Assembly (NCBI GenBank): GCA_002170735.1
Contig: NHIV01000074.1
Span: 1 to 14,965 of the forward strand
DNA length: 14,965 nucleotides
DNA from: a bacterium TMED198
GTDB taxonomy: Bacteria; Fidelibacterota; Marinisomatia; SCGC-AAA003-L08; D37C17
Direction: 5' to 3'
The position numbers and the translations under genes are program-made. Below, piece after piece: positions 9,201 to 14,965 of this stretch (position 1 is its first letter; each line of letters starts with the position of its first letter). The notes beneath the pieces are model-generated. The model had not been told where the DNA came from. It did not search any database and saw nothing but the letters and a program-made list of their open reading frames with translations.

Positions 9201-9505
9201 AGATTATGATTTCCCTCAAGGGGGATGGAAAGAAAGCTGTTTTGCTGGCTGTAAGCGTTCAAGTTAGTGAGTTCCCAACCAGCTGAGCTGCTCCAACTAT
9301 GGCTACCTTCAAAATTCTCAAAGAAAATATAATTTTCAGCTAACAAGGGCTTATCAATCTTGATTGAGCTAGAGGAACTTGAAGAGGACAAAGTAGACTT
9401 TAAATTAAATCCATTAGCCTCTGAGGCAGTCAAACCAACCCCAAGAAAAATAAATAGAATAAGTACTATATCTTTTAGGTTAATCAAATTATTGTTTTTT
9501 TTCAA
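6209..9505 (-). CDS. Secreted multidomain adhesin-like protein with Fn3, dockerin and T9SS tail
   Basis: This is a 1098-aa exported protein. The start is a TTG: no in-frame ATG precedes the hydrophobic core, an in-frame stop lies eight codons upstream (TAA at 9527-9529), and the TTG gives a proper n-region (KKNNN). Signal peptide about 1-30; a run of eight serines at 40-47 follows. Residues about 60-325 form a jelly-roll region resembling MAM, cleaved-adhesin or immune-inhibitor-A C-terminal domains ('FFENFEG', 'IYIDNINIG'). A second such strand set ends at 'FVDDFGIF' (about 410). Fn3-like segments follow near 420 and 605-663, a further beta domain to about 830, and cysteine modules at 830-874. 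Residues 879-955 are an expanded dockerin with loops D880-V-D-N-D and D932-A-N-G-D and Trp-rich helices. Residues 1020-1098 are a T9SS type A domain starting YPNPFNG. I found no HExxH or subtilisin motif, so it is probably a binding or structural protein. It is the first gene of the minus-strand unit. Confidence 0.85.
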   Translation of the reverse strand: MKKNNNLINLKDIVLILFIFLGVGLTASEANGFNLKSTLSSSSSSSSIKIDKPLLAENYIFFENFEGSHSWSSSAGWELTNLNAYSQQNSFLSIPLEGNHNLISPEISLPEVIGDDLIQYSFWVRADIPDSDGNDDGFLDDYYSVSVMDVDGLSWHTTVTGTKDGSNVYWVGDEDEGGYLNSWAQYLDSPVISISENTVMTVDMKWSIEGPEGADSEFDNCIDGWDQALVMISIDQGISYSAIEGSLPYDFQCGYGADWNGVGMLPGWGGSQDWTNISFDLSDYSGQEAIIRFAFFSDAAYSTPDDPTITGIYIDNINIGNSFSDNADDLSSMIASGEVWIDQFYDYGSITDGRPGSSQWEQYIPGSPFSEGANLLLDLTDLAGKKIKFKFQSRYDNNDDGGTGEGLFVDDFGIFIASSASHPPPENLYSTAYDQRIDLAWKDMNQGGVDYYIYDNNEFLDDEGYPAGAINLNQESTAFAASSFNIGGDSNVDRVDIFNINPSGTVIKIFGYESIGEIFSSSPTYESKFVAEVGWNTIYVNNWTFKNKFLLGYEFSNLTSAVLDVTSTPSYNSYVLLDGSWESWQSASGSDLPDGEWGIRAVVTSTGSNVLYNVYQDDIMIKSGLIESYCTVDGLINNQAYEFAVSAYYSDEVESELSQPISAIPQPATYHELSNDDNSFEASFVIGSSNTLLTKFSANPNIPEKLTRFKWYQTTEAGALKIKIFSDNNGEPLNEIFSEVVAGGLSIGWNEKDLSEENIELSGEFWIGIEGFSSTSPIAMDATQSTKYLYRLQESSNWEEIEGSAALRAILDGQGADCNGQWGGTAIEDLCGVCDPCGDGSSECDAWNNCSGCTDQLALNYVEGSAIDDGSCQYSLWPGDVDNDCKVTVDDILPIIVYWKLSGPNRSEVSYQWAENVISLEGWLDAFHARSDANGDGIVNINDILAILINWNKQIDSCQSNGAFQIPFEFEKELFSENAYEIYHSLDSANSVSSSIKEYINAIYSFEASPSLKSALVGAYPNPFNGSTSIEYEVVSTVDVDIAIYNIQGVKVEGWSYRKQAPGIYTQSWSAGGIPSGIYFVLFNAGGNTEKEKVILIK

Positions 9506-9517
9506 TGATTCAATGAT
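9502..9517. repeat. Tandem 8-base repeat TCAATGAT x2 at the divergent start
   Basis: TCAATGAT occurs twice head to tail (9502-9509 and 9510-9517). The first copy covers the TTG start codon of the minus-strand adhesin-like gene (9503-9505), and the second lies in the divergent gap. It could be an operator half-site pair or chance in AT-rich DNA. The repeat is plain in the sequence; any function is speculation. Confidence 0.4.
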
Positions 9518-9533
9518 CTTAATTTACATTATT
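9506..9533. promoter_or_regulatory. Very short divergent intergenic region
   Basis: Only 28 bases separate the TTG start of the minus-strand adhesin-like gene from the ATG of the plus-strand phosphodiesterase. Both transcription units appear to start here, so their promoters must overlap each other and extend into the opposing coding sequences. I see no convincing -35/-10 pair and no Shine-Dalgarno for either gene. The region is named by position only. Confidence 0.35.
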
Positions 9534-10739
9534 ATGATTAAGCTTGCTCTATATATATTCCTTTTCAAATTTTCATTTATCCAAAGCGGAAACTATCTGC
9601 TTGTTGTTTCTTTTGATGGGTTTAGACATGACTACCTAGATAAGGTGGAGACTCCAGCATTTGACAAACTTATAGATAGAGGAAGCTTTTCAAATGATGT
9701 TAAAACTGTTTTTCCATCTCTTACATTCCCAAGTCACTATTCTATAGCAACGGGCTCTTACCCAGATAAGCATAAAATCCTTGGAAATAAATTCTACAAC
9801 AAAGATATTGAAAAATACTATAACTACAGAGATAAAGAGTCGGTCCAAAATGGAGATTTTTACGGATCTGAACCTATTTGGGTTACAGCTGAAAGGCAGG
9901 GTGTTCTATCTGCCACCTTCTTTTGGATCGGATCTGAAGCCATGATAAATGGCTATAGACCAAGCACTTACAAGAAGTATGATCCCAGCTATAGCTTTAG
10001 ATCTAGAGTAGACTCTGTTTCAAATTGGTTCAAAAAACCTTTTAAAGACAGGCCTAGACTAGTTATGCTCTACTTTAACGAACCTGATTACACAGGCCAT
10101 AAATACGGTCCTGATTCCAAGGAAACTAACCAGTCTATTAAAGAATCAGATGAAATACTGAACTACTTAGTTAAAAGCCTCAATAATTTACCTATTAAGG
10201 ATAGCATTAACATTATTGTCCTTAGCGATCATGGAATGGCAAACTCAGGATCAGAAAAGTTAATACTATTGAATGACTACATTGATACATCTCCATTCCA
10301 ATTTTGGATGAAGGGCTCAGTATTAAGCATTGACAATAAAAATCACAATAAAACCATCAATCAAAAAACCATTAATCAATTAATTAAGATTCCAAACCTT
10401 TCGGTATATACTTCAGAAACATTACCGCAAAGCTATAATTTTTACAACTCTAGCTTTCCTGGTGCTTTGCTTGTTGCTGGGGAAGGGTACTATATATCTC
10501 CTGATAGCAGAACATACGATGCAAAAGGAATGCATGGATATGATCCTGACCTAAAGTCGATGAAAACTATTTTTATTGCAAGCGGTCCTAATATCAAACA
10601 AAACTATAAACTTGATGGTTTCGAATCAATTCATATTTATCCTTTATTCTGCAAACTCCTACAAATACAACCAAATACGAACATTGATGGCGGTTCAGAT
10701 GGACGATTAGAAGTTCTAGAAAAAATATTAAAAAACTAA
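9534..10739 (+). CDS. Exported type I phosphodiesterase / nucleotide pyrophosphatase (alkaline phosphatase superfamily)
   Basis: This is a 401-aa ENPP-like phosphoesterase. All expected two-zinc ligands and the nucleophile are present: Asp28 (SFDGFR), the catalytic Thr64 (SLTFPSH), Asp185 and His189 (PDYTGH), Asp232-His233 (LSDHGM) and His334 (GMHGYDP). The family hydrolyses phosphodiester or pyrophosphate bonds in nucleotides, and sometimes phospholipid headgroups; the substrate here cannot be read from sequence. I chose the ATG at 9534 because it begins directly with a signal-peptide-like segment (IKLALYIFLF) followed by the YLLVVSFDG core. An ATG at 9513 would add seven residues. Further upstream extension, open back to 9360, is antisense to the neighbouring gene and should be dropped. 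No Shine-Dalgarno is visible. The TAA stop is immediately followed by the rsmE ATG with no gap, so the two are probably one transcript. The enzyme would act in the periplasm or outside the cell, for example in phosphorus scavenging. Confidence 0.92.
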   Translation: MIKLALYIFLFKFSFIQSGNYLLVVSFDGFRHDYLDKVETPAFDKLIDRGSFSNDVKTVFPSLTFPSHYSIATGSYPDKHKILGNKFYNKDIEKYYNYRDKESVQNGDFYGSEPIWVTAERQGVLSATFFWIGSEAMINGYRPSTYKKYDPSYSFRSRVDSVSNWFKKPFKDRPRLVMLYFNEPDYTGHKYGPDSKETNQSIKESDEILNYLVKSLNNLPIKDSINIIVLSDHGMANSGSEKLILLNDYIDTSPFQFWMKGSVLSIDNKNHNKTINQKTINQLIKIPNLSVYTSETLPQSYNFYNSSFPGALLVAGEGYYISPDSRTYDAKGMHGYDPDLKSMKTIFIASGPNIKQNYKLDGFESIHIYPLFCKLLQIQPNTNIDGGSDGRLEVLEKILKN

Positions 10740-11432
10740 ATGCAATTCTACTACTCTAACAACATTACAGATAACATTATAACTCTTGATAGCATAGAGT
10801 CCAAACACTGCCTAAAAGTAATGAGGTATGATGAGGGTAAGGAGATTAATGTTGTTGATGGGTTAGGAAATCTTTTTATCTCCAAGATCAAAAACAAGGG
10901 AAGACAATCATGTGAGCTTACCATTATAAAAAAATTTAAAGAGTTTGGCAAAAGATTAAATTACCTTCACATTGCAGTTTCTCCTTTAAAAGCTAGGGAT
11001 CGAATGGAGTGGCTTGTTGAAAAGGCTGTTGAAATTGGTGTAGATGAAATTTCTTTTGTTTGTTGCAAGCATAGCGAAAAAAAATCTATTAATCTAGAGA
11101 GATTGAAAAAAATTTCAATTTCTGCGATGAAACAATCTCAGAAAGCCTACCTCCCAAAGATAAATGAATTAACTTTTTTTACAGATTTTGTATCTTCCTG
11201 TGGCAATAAAAATAAACTTTTGGCTCATATGGATGAAGGAAAAGTAAGTCCCATATCAGAACTTAGAAATAGTAAAGAGACCTGCATAATAATTGGACCT
11301 GAAGGTGATTTCTCAGATAATGAAATAACAATATCTATGGAGAATAATTTTAAACCCGTTTCACTTGGAAGGTATAGACTTAGATCTGAAACAGCTGCAG
11401 TTGTTGCATGCACACTATTAAATAATGGATAA
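10740..11432 (+). CDS. rsmE: 16S rRNA (uracil-1498-N3)-methyltransferase RsmE
   Basis: This is a 230-aa SPOUT-class methyltransferase that transfers a methyl group from S-adenosylmethionine to N3 of U1498 in 16S rRNA of the small subunit. The N-terminal PUA-like part carries 'SKHCLKVMR' (21-29), the local form of the usual HHLxxVLR element. The SPOUT knot is marked by 'IIIGPEGDFS' (183-192) and 'SLGRYRLRSETAA' (208-220), which form the S-adenosylmethionine pocket. 'KARDRMEWLVEKAVEIGV' (84-101) matches the family's conserved helix. Length is normal for the family. It starts directly after the phosphodiesterase stop codon, and its own stop overlaps the start of tadA by eight bases, so expression is probably coupled. 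No Shine-Dalgarno is seen. Confidence 0.96.
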   Translation: MQFYYSNNITDNIITLDSIESKHCLKVMRYDEGKEINVVDGLGNLFISKIKNKGRQSCELTIIKKFKEFGKRLNYLHIAVSPLKARDRMEWLVEKAVEIGVDEISFVCCKHSEKKSINLERLKKISISAMKQSQKAYLPKINELTFFTDFVSSCGNKNKLLAHMDEGKVSPISELRNSKETCIIIGPEGDFSDNEITISMENNFKPVSLGRYRLRSETAAVVACTLLNNG

Positions 11433-11889
11433 ACAAATTAATGAACATTGGATGAAGAAGGCTCTTCTTGAAGCAGAAAGGGCCTTTAATGCCAAGGAAA
11501 CTCCAGTAGGAGCTGTCGTTGTAAAAGATGGATCTATTATTGGAAGAGGCTACAACCAGGTAGAAACACTAAATGACGCAACTGCTCATGCTGAGATGAT
11601 AGCAATCACAGCAGCAGCCAATACACTGGGAAATTGGAGGCTATCTGAATGCAGCTTATATGCAACCAAGGAGCCTTGTACAATGTGCTGTGGCGCCATA
11701 GTGAACTCTAGAATTAATTTTATAGGTTTTGGGGCCTACGATAAAAAACGTGGAGGATGCTCTTCTCAGTACCAACTATGCAATGAACCTAGTAATAACC
11801 ACAAGTCGATTGTAAAAGGTGGTATTCTGGAAGAAGATTGCAGCTTCCTTCTTAAGGAGTTTTACTCAAGATTAAGGAGAGAGAGTTAA
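11425..11889 (+). CDS. tadA: tRNA-specific adenosine deaminase TadA
   Basis: This is a 154-aa zinc deaminase that converts A34 to inosine in the anticodon of tRNA-Arg(ACG), letting it decode CGU, CGC and CGA. The zinc site is complete: His55-Ala-Glu57 (AHAEM) with Glu57 as the proton shuttle, and Cys85 and Cys88 in 'EPCTMC'. The 'GNWRLSECSLYATKEPC' stretch (69-85) and Asn44 (RGYNQ) favour TadA over cytidine or guanine deaminases of the same fold. Length is typical. The ATG lies inside the last codons of rsmE (eight-base overlap), with no separate ribosome site. The stop codon overlaps the opposing receptor stop by three bases within TTAA, leaving no room for an intergenic terminator. Confidence 0.95.
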   Translation: MDKQINEHWMKKALLEAERAFNAKETPVGAVVVKDGSIIGRGYNQVETLNDATAHAEMIAITAAANTLGNWRLSECSLYATKEPCTMCCGAIVNSRINFIGFGAYDKKRGGCSSQYQLCNEPSNNHKSIVKGGILEEDCSFLLKEFYSRLRRES

Positions 11890-14402
11890 AGCCCCATATC
11901 CATTTGCCCTCCACCTCTAGAGCCTGATCTTTTTCTGTATTTATTCTTATCGTCTTGAAGCTTCCCAAAGTTGTACTTAAAGCTTAGTGTAAATGTTCTT
12001 CCATTTCTAGTAGATAAAACATCTGAAGTTTCTGATCCAATCTCATTTAGGGCTTCATCAAATAGAGGCTTTGTTCTAAGCATTTGAAAGCCCCCTCCAT
12101 TAAAGATATTATCAGCACTTAATGATACTGATAGCCTATTTTCAAACAATGATTTTGAAATACCTATATTTGCCCACATTGTTCCATTATTTCCAAACAT
12201 AGTACCAGTAGGAGTTGAAATTTTCATCCAATAAAAACCAAACTCAAAGTCAAATACCTTGATATACTTCTCTGGAAAGTTAATTCTACAATACATATTG
12301 CTAAATGTACTTGCTTCATTAAGCTCATAGTCACCGCTTGAATCACTTTGAGAAGTTTGTGAATAAGTCCCTCCAATTACTTGACCAGCAACCATCAAAA
12401 AAGCATCAACTCCTTTTATATAGGCATTTTCAGCATTTTCAAAAGTCAGAATATCACTATTTTGGAATCTATCATCATCGTACCATTCAAATTTATTTCT
12501 AACTTTTTGGTAGAAAATGCTAGTAGACATGAAGCCCATTGGTGCTGGGCTTTTAAATGACAGATCATATTTAATAGCGCTTTCTGGCTCTAAAAAAGGA
12601 TTCCCTATAAACAAATAACTTTGATTGTAAACATTTCTAGGGAAAGGTCTTATATTGGACCCCCAACCTGATCCAGGCCTCTTGATACTCTTATTTATGC
12701 CAAACTGTATGCTCTGCTTTTCTGTAATATTATATGAAAAATGCAAGTCTGGAAAATAATTTGTTTCTGAAACATTAAAAACTTGAGTAGCTTTATCATT
12801 ATTAAGTAAGTACTCTATATAAGTCTGTAAAATTGGAGTAGAACCATCATCACCCTGACTTTCTATATTTTTTATTGTTGACTGAATATCTTTTGAAACA
12901 TGCTCTAGCCTCAGGCTGGGCTTTACGCTGAGCTTATCACTAATTTTTTGATTATACTCAAAGTAAATAGCATGTATACCTCTCTTAAAGTCAAAGTCAT
13001 TAACTCCAGTAAAAAGCCCTAAATCAAAATTCATACTCTCGTCATTATTAATAAACCTTCCATCGTACCCTACCTCAAACTTAGCATCTGGCCCTATTGG
13101 GCTTCTATATGAGTAGTCAACTTCAATTCTTGAGCTGTTATCTTCTAACTCAGTTCTATTTGAATGCTGTGTTTGAAACTCCGAGTCATGACCACCATCA
13201 ATGGAAATTGAAAGGCTCATCTCCTTATCTGGGTTTTCATAGGCTTTTGTAGCACCAAAAAAGGCTCCCATATCAAAATTTCCGGGATCCTCCCCCTCAA
13301 TAGATTCAACTAAATAGCTTGATCCATCTGAATTCTTAAATGCCTGACTGCTGTATTTGTTGCCAATGTAGTTACTATATTTAAGCTCTGTATTTAAGGT
13401 TATCTCTTTTGTCAAGTAGTAGTCAGTACCTATTTCGAATCTATTCCCATATGAATCTCTTATGTTTTCATAATCAAAGTCAACAATACCATCTTCATAA
13501 TCTTCTAGCTCCTCATACTCAATAAAGTAGTCAGTGACAACGTTTCTATAACCTCCTCTATTCTTCATTCTATTATTAGCATTAAGTGAAGAATAGAGAT
13601 TCAATTTGTCTGTCTTAAAGTTTGCATAGGCTGTAAATCCATTCATATCTTCAACGCTGCTGTTAGCGTTGTGCTTACCATTGAACTTAATACTACCATT
13701 TAGGCCTTCATACCTTCCTCTTTTGAGCTTTATATTGATAATTCCAGCCATACCCTCTGGATCGTACTTTGCAGAAGGAGAAGTGATAACTTCTACCTTG
13801 TCAATTAATGAGGCAGGTATATTGTCAACCTCTGCCCCAAGTCTATTTTCTCTACCATTTACCAATATTTTAACGTTTGAGTTTCCCCTAAGAGAAACCT
13901 CTCCATCTTGATCAACCTGGACCATTGGTACTTTATTAAGAATATCTTCTGCAGTTCCGTTTGAGCTAATAATATCATCAGATGCATTGTAAACTAGTTT
14001 GTCTGTTTCAAATTCATAAACTGGTTTATCTTCAGCAACTACAACCCCTTCAACGCTTATGGTCTTTTGAGCCAGTTTGATCTCTCCCAAATATTTTTTT
14101 CCGCCTCCTTTAAAGCTAATTTCAACCGTATCAAGTATATATTGTTCATAACCAATAAAATCAATAACAACCTTGAATGTCCCTATTGAAAACTTATCAA
14201 TAAAGAAGTATCCATTCTCATCAGTAATACCTCCAACAATGATTTCATTAGATTCAATGCTATATACTGTGATTGAGGCATATACTACAGGCTCACCTGA
14301 AAGAGAGTCGGTAACTTTTCCTGATAATTGAGCTATTTTAGGGGCTTGAGTCATCCCTATTGAAACAATTAACATCAAATATAACATAATTTTATTTTTC
14401 AT
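11886..14402 (-). CDS. TonB-dependent-receptor-like outer-membrane protein (CarboxypepD-reg, plug, beta-barrel)
   Basis: 838 aa from the ATG at 14402, which I chose because it is preceded by AAAAGGA at good spacing and starts a clean signal peptide (residues 1-20, KNKIMLYLML...). An ATG at 14426 would add eight polar residues and overlaps the CYTH stop region. Residues 25-111 are a carboxypeptidase-regulatory-like domain ('LSGKVTDSLSGEPVVYASI', 'DENGYFFIDK'). Residues about 145-230 are the plug, with 'ILNKVPMV', 'SLRGNSNVKILVNG' and 'IDKVEVITSPSAKYDPEGMAGIINI'. The rest is a barrel of amphipathic strands closing at 'FTLSFKYNFG'. After the barrel comes a basic, Gly-rich tail ('RKRSGSRGGGQMDMGL'). 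It resembles the OMP_b-brl-type receptors of Bacteroidota-like bacteria more than SusC: no SusD partner gene is near. The ligand is unknown. It probably takes up a substrate with TonB energy, or is an outer-membrane barrel of the same design with another role. Confidence 0.9.
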   Translation of the reverse strand: MKNKIMLYLMLIVSIGMTQAPKIAQLSGKVTDSLSGEPVVYASITVYSIESNEIIVGGITDENGYFFIDKFSIGTFKVVIDFIGYEQYILDTVEISFKGGGKKYLGEIKLAQKTISVEGVVVAEDKPVYEFETDKLVYNASDDIISSNGTAEDILNKVPMVQVDQDGEVSLRGNSNVKILVNGRENRLGAEVDNIPASLIDKVEVITSPSAKYDPEGMAGIINIKLKRGRYEGLNGSIKFNGKHNANSSVEDMNGFTAYANFKTDKLNLYSSLNANNRMKNRGGYRNVVTDYFIEYEELEDYEDGIVDFDYENIRDSYGNRFEIGTDYYLTKEITLNTELKYSNYIGNKYSSQAFKNSDGSSYLVESIEGEDPGNFDMGAFFGATKAYENPDKEMSLSISIDGGHDSEFQTQHSNRTELEDNSSRIEVDYSYRSPIGPDAKFEVGYDGRFINNDESMNFDLGLFTGVNDFDFKRGIHAIYFEYNQKISDKLSVKPSLRLEHVSKDIQSTIKNIESQGDDGSTPILQTYIEYLLNNDKATQVFNVSETNYFPDLHFSYNITEKQSIQFGINKSIKRPGSGWGSNIRPFPRNVYNQSYLFIGNPFLEPESAIKYDLSFKSPAPMGFMSTSIFYQKVRNKFEWYDDDRFQNSDILTFENAENAYIKGVDAFLMVAGQVIGGTYSQTSQSDSSGDYELNEASTFSNMYCRINFPEKYIKVFDFEFGFYWMKISTPTGTMFGNNGTMWANIGISKSLFENRLSVSLSADNIFNGGGFQMLRTKPLFDEALNEIGSETSDVLSTRNGRTFTLSFKYNFGKLQDDKNKYRKRSGSRGGGQMDMGL

Positions 14403-14419
14403 ATATTCCTTTTTCCAGT

Positions 14420-14887
14420 TTACCATTTTTGAAATGGATTCATCATTAAGTTAATGTTATAGTACCTCTCATCATTAGTAACCTCATCTCCAATCCATTT
14501 AGGCTTACTAAACTTTTGCGTTTCGCCTTCAAGCTCAATTTCAGCAATAACCAAGCCCTTGTTTTTACCTTTAAACTCATCAACTTCCCACAAGAAGCCC
14601 TCAAACTCAACAATATATCTAGTCTTCGTAATAATCTCATCATTGCATAAATTTTCAATAAGATACTGACCTTCTTTTATTGGAATTGAATATTCAAACT
14701 CTAGCTTTGAAATTTCTTTCTTATTCTCTTTAATTGTAATGTATGCCGCTTTGTTTGAGATTCTTACTCTTGTAACAGCTTTCTTCGTTTCTGAAATATA
14801 ACCTTGCTTTATTTTGTACTTTTCATTAGCAATTTCTTTGTAGCTTTCACTTACTACAAGAAATTTTTTTTCAATTTCATTCTTCAT
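14420..14887 (-). CDS. CYTH / triphosphate-tunnel-metalloenzyme domain protein
   Basis: This is a 155-aa single-domain protein of the CYTH (adenylate cyclase class IV / thiamine triphosphatase) superfamily. The signature ExExK is at Glu4-Ile-Glu6-Lys-Lys8. Further charged residues fall in the usual alternating pattern of the tunnel: Arg40 and Arg42 (TRVRIS), Lys53 (TIK), Glu63 and Glu65 (KLEFEY), Arg90 (TRYIVEFEG), Glu101 and Asp103 (WEVDEF), and Glu116, Glu118 and Glu120 (IAEIELEGE). Small bacterial members of this size usually hydrolyse inorganic triphosphate, and adenylate cyclase activity is less likely. It has no signal peptide, so it is cytoplasmic. The start ATG follows the upstream stop by four bases with a weak AGGA. 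Its TAA stop lies 17 bases before the chosen receptor start, so the two are probably co-transcribed, though I see no functional link. Confidence 0.9.
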   Translation of the reverse strand: MKNEIEKKFLVVSESYKEIANEKYKIKQGYISETKKAVTRVRISNKAAYITIKENKKEISKLEFEYSIPIKEGQYLIENLCNDEIITKTRYIVEFEGFLWEVDEFKGKNKGLVIAEIELEGETQKFSKPKWIGDEVTNDERYYNINLMMNPFQKW

Positions 14888-14891
14888 TGTC

Positions 14892-14965
14892 CTATGGAAG
14901 CTTTAGACTTGGCTTGTTAGGAAAGGTAGGCTTGAAAACCGGCTTTTCTGCAAGCTCCTTAGCTA
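14892..14965 (-). CDS. C-terminal end of an upstream gene (partial, hypothetical)
   Basis: Reading into the window on the minus strand, one frame is open from the edge for 23 codons and ends in TAG at 14892-14894, four bases before the CYTH start. The tail is rich in Lys and Pro ('KPVFKPTFPNKPSLKLP'). The other two frames contain stops (TAG at the very edge and TAA just inside). The four-base gap to the next gene suggests an operon. Too little is present to name the protein. Confidence 0.6.
   Translation of the reverse strand, partial: AKELAEKPVFKPTFPNKPSLKLP

Noticed and set aside
9364..9390. Poly-serine run as a slippage or phase-variation tract
   Set aside because: The serines use mixed codons, so there is no simple nucleotide repeat to slip.
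6209..9505. Possibility that the 1098-aa protein is a metalloprotease because of its immune-inhibitor-A-like region
   Set aside because: I find no HExxH motif or other catalytic signature; only accessory beta domains are present.
81..9505. A classical cellulosome
   Set aside because: No glycoside hydrolase, carbohydrate-binding module or multi-cohesin scaffoldin is visible; the only enzyme is a protease and only one cohesin exists.
9360..9533. Open reading frame upstream of the phosphodiesterase ATG, which would add a long N-terminal extension
   Set aside because: It is antisense to the signal peptide and serine run of the neighbouring gene, has no family similarity, and would bury the signal peptide. 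The start at 9534 fits better.
14446..14658. Alternative 70-aa frame inside the CYTH gene
   Set aside because: It lies wholly within the well-supported CYTH gene in another frame and shows no motif.
1..14965. CRISPR arrays, insertion sequences, phage genes, riboswitches
   Set aside because: No spaced direct repeats, transposase or integrase motifs, or structured leaders were seen; there is almost no intergenic space to hold them.

Overview
The window is a densely coded, AT-rich stretch of bacterial chromosome. Almost every base is coding and no gene-free gap reaches 300 bases. Several large secreted proteins carry the type IX secretion (T9SS) C-terminal domain with the YPNPFN motif. They also carry the cysteine-rich GCTD...NY...DDGSC module and dockerin-like repeats. 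This combination, with a carboxypeptidase-regulatory/TonB-type outer-membrane receptor, points to a marine Gram-negative of the FCB group. Candidatus Marinimicrobia (SAR406) is my best guess, with Bacteroidota as the alternative. This is an inference from protein style, with no database search behind it.

Layout. (1) Bases 1-62, minus: a tRNA-Ser(GGA) cut by the window edge. (2) Bases 81-9505, minus: four genes that read as one transcription unit, ending 18 bases before the tRNA. In transcription order they are a 1098-aa secreted multidomain protein with an internal dockerin and a T9SS tail; a 173-aa lipoprotein that looks like a single cohesin domain; a 1353-aa secreted subtilisin-like protease with an EF-hand insertion, beta-propeller and T9SS tail; and a 502-aa LVIVD/choice-of-anchor-B propeller protein ending in a dockerin and lacking a T9SS tail. 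(3) Bases 9534-11889, plus: a tight three-gene cluster of a secreted type I phosphodiesterase/nucleotide pyrophosphatase, rsmE (16S rRNA methyltransferase) and tadA (tRNA adenosine deaminase). (4) Bases 11886-14965, minus: a TonB-dependent-receptor-like outer-membrane protein, preceded by a CYTH/triphosphate-tunnel protein and the last 23 codons of a further gene that runs off the window.

How the genes may work together. The most interesting reading is the 81-9505 cluster: a membrane-anchored cohesin encoded between proteins that carry dockerins. Cohesin-dockerin pairs are the calcium-dependent clamps that build cellulosomes, but no glycoside hydrolase is present here. The cargo would be a propeller protein and an adhesin-like protein, with a protease made from the same transcript. 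A small non-cellulosomal surface complex for binding and degrading protein is a testable hypothesis, not a demonstrated fact. The plus-strand cluster combines one exported phosphoesterase with two housekeeping RNA-modification enzymes. The receptor and CYTH genes have no evident link to the cohesin cluster.
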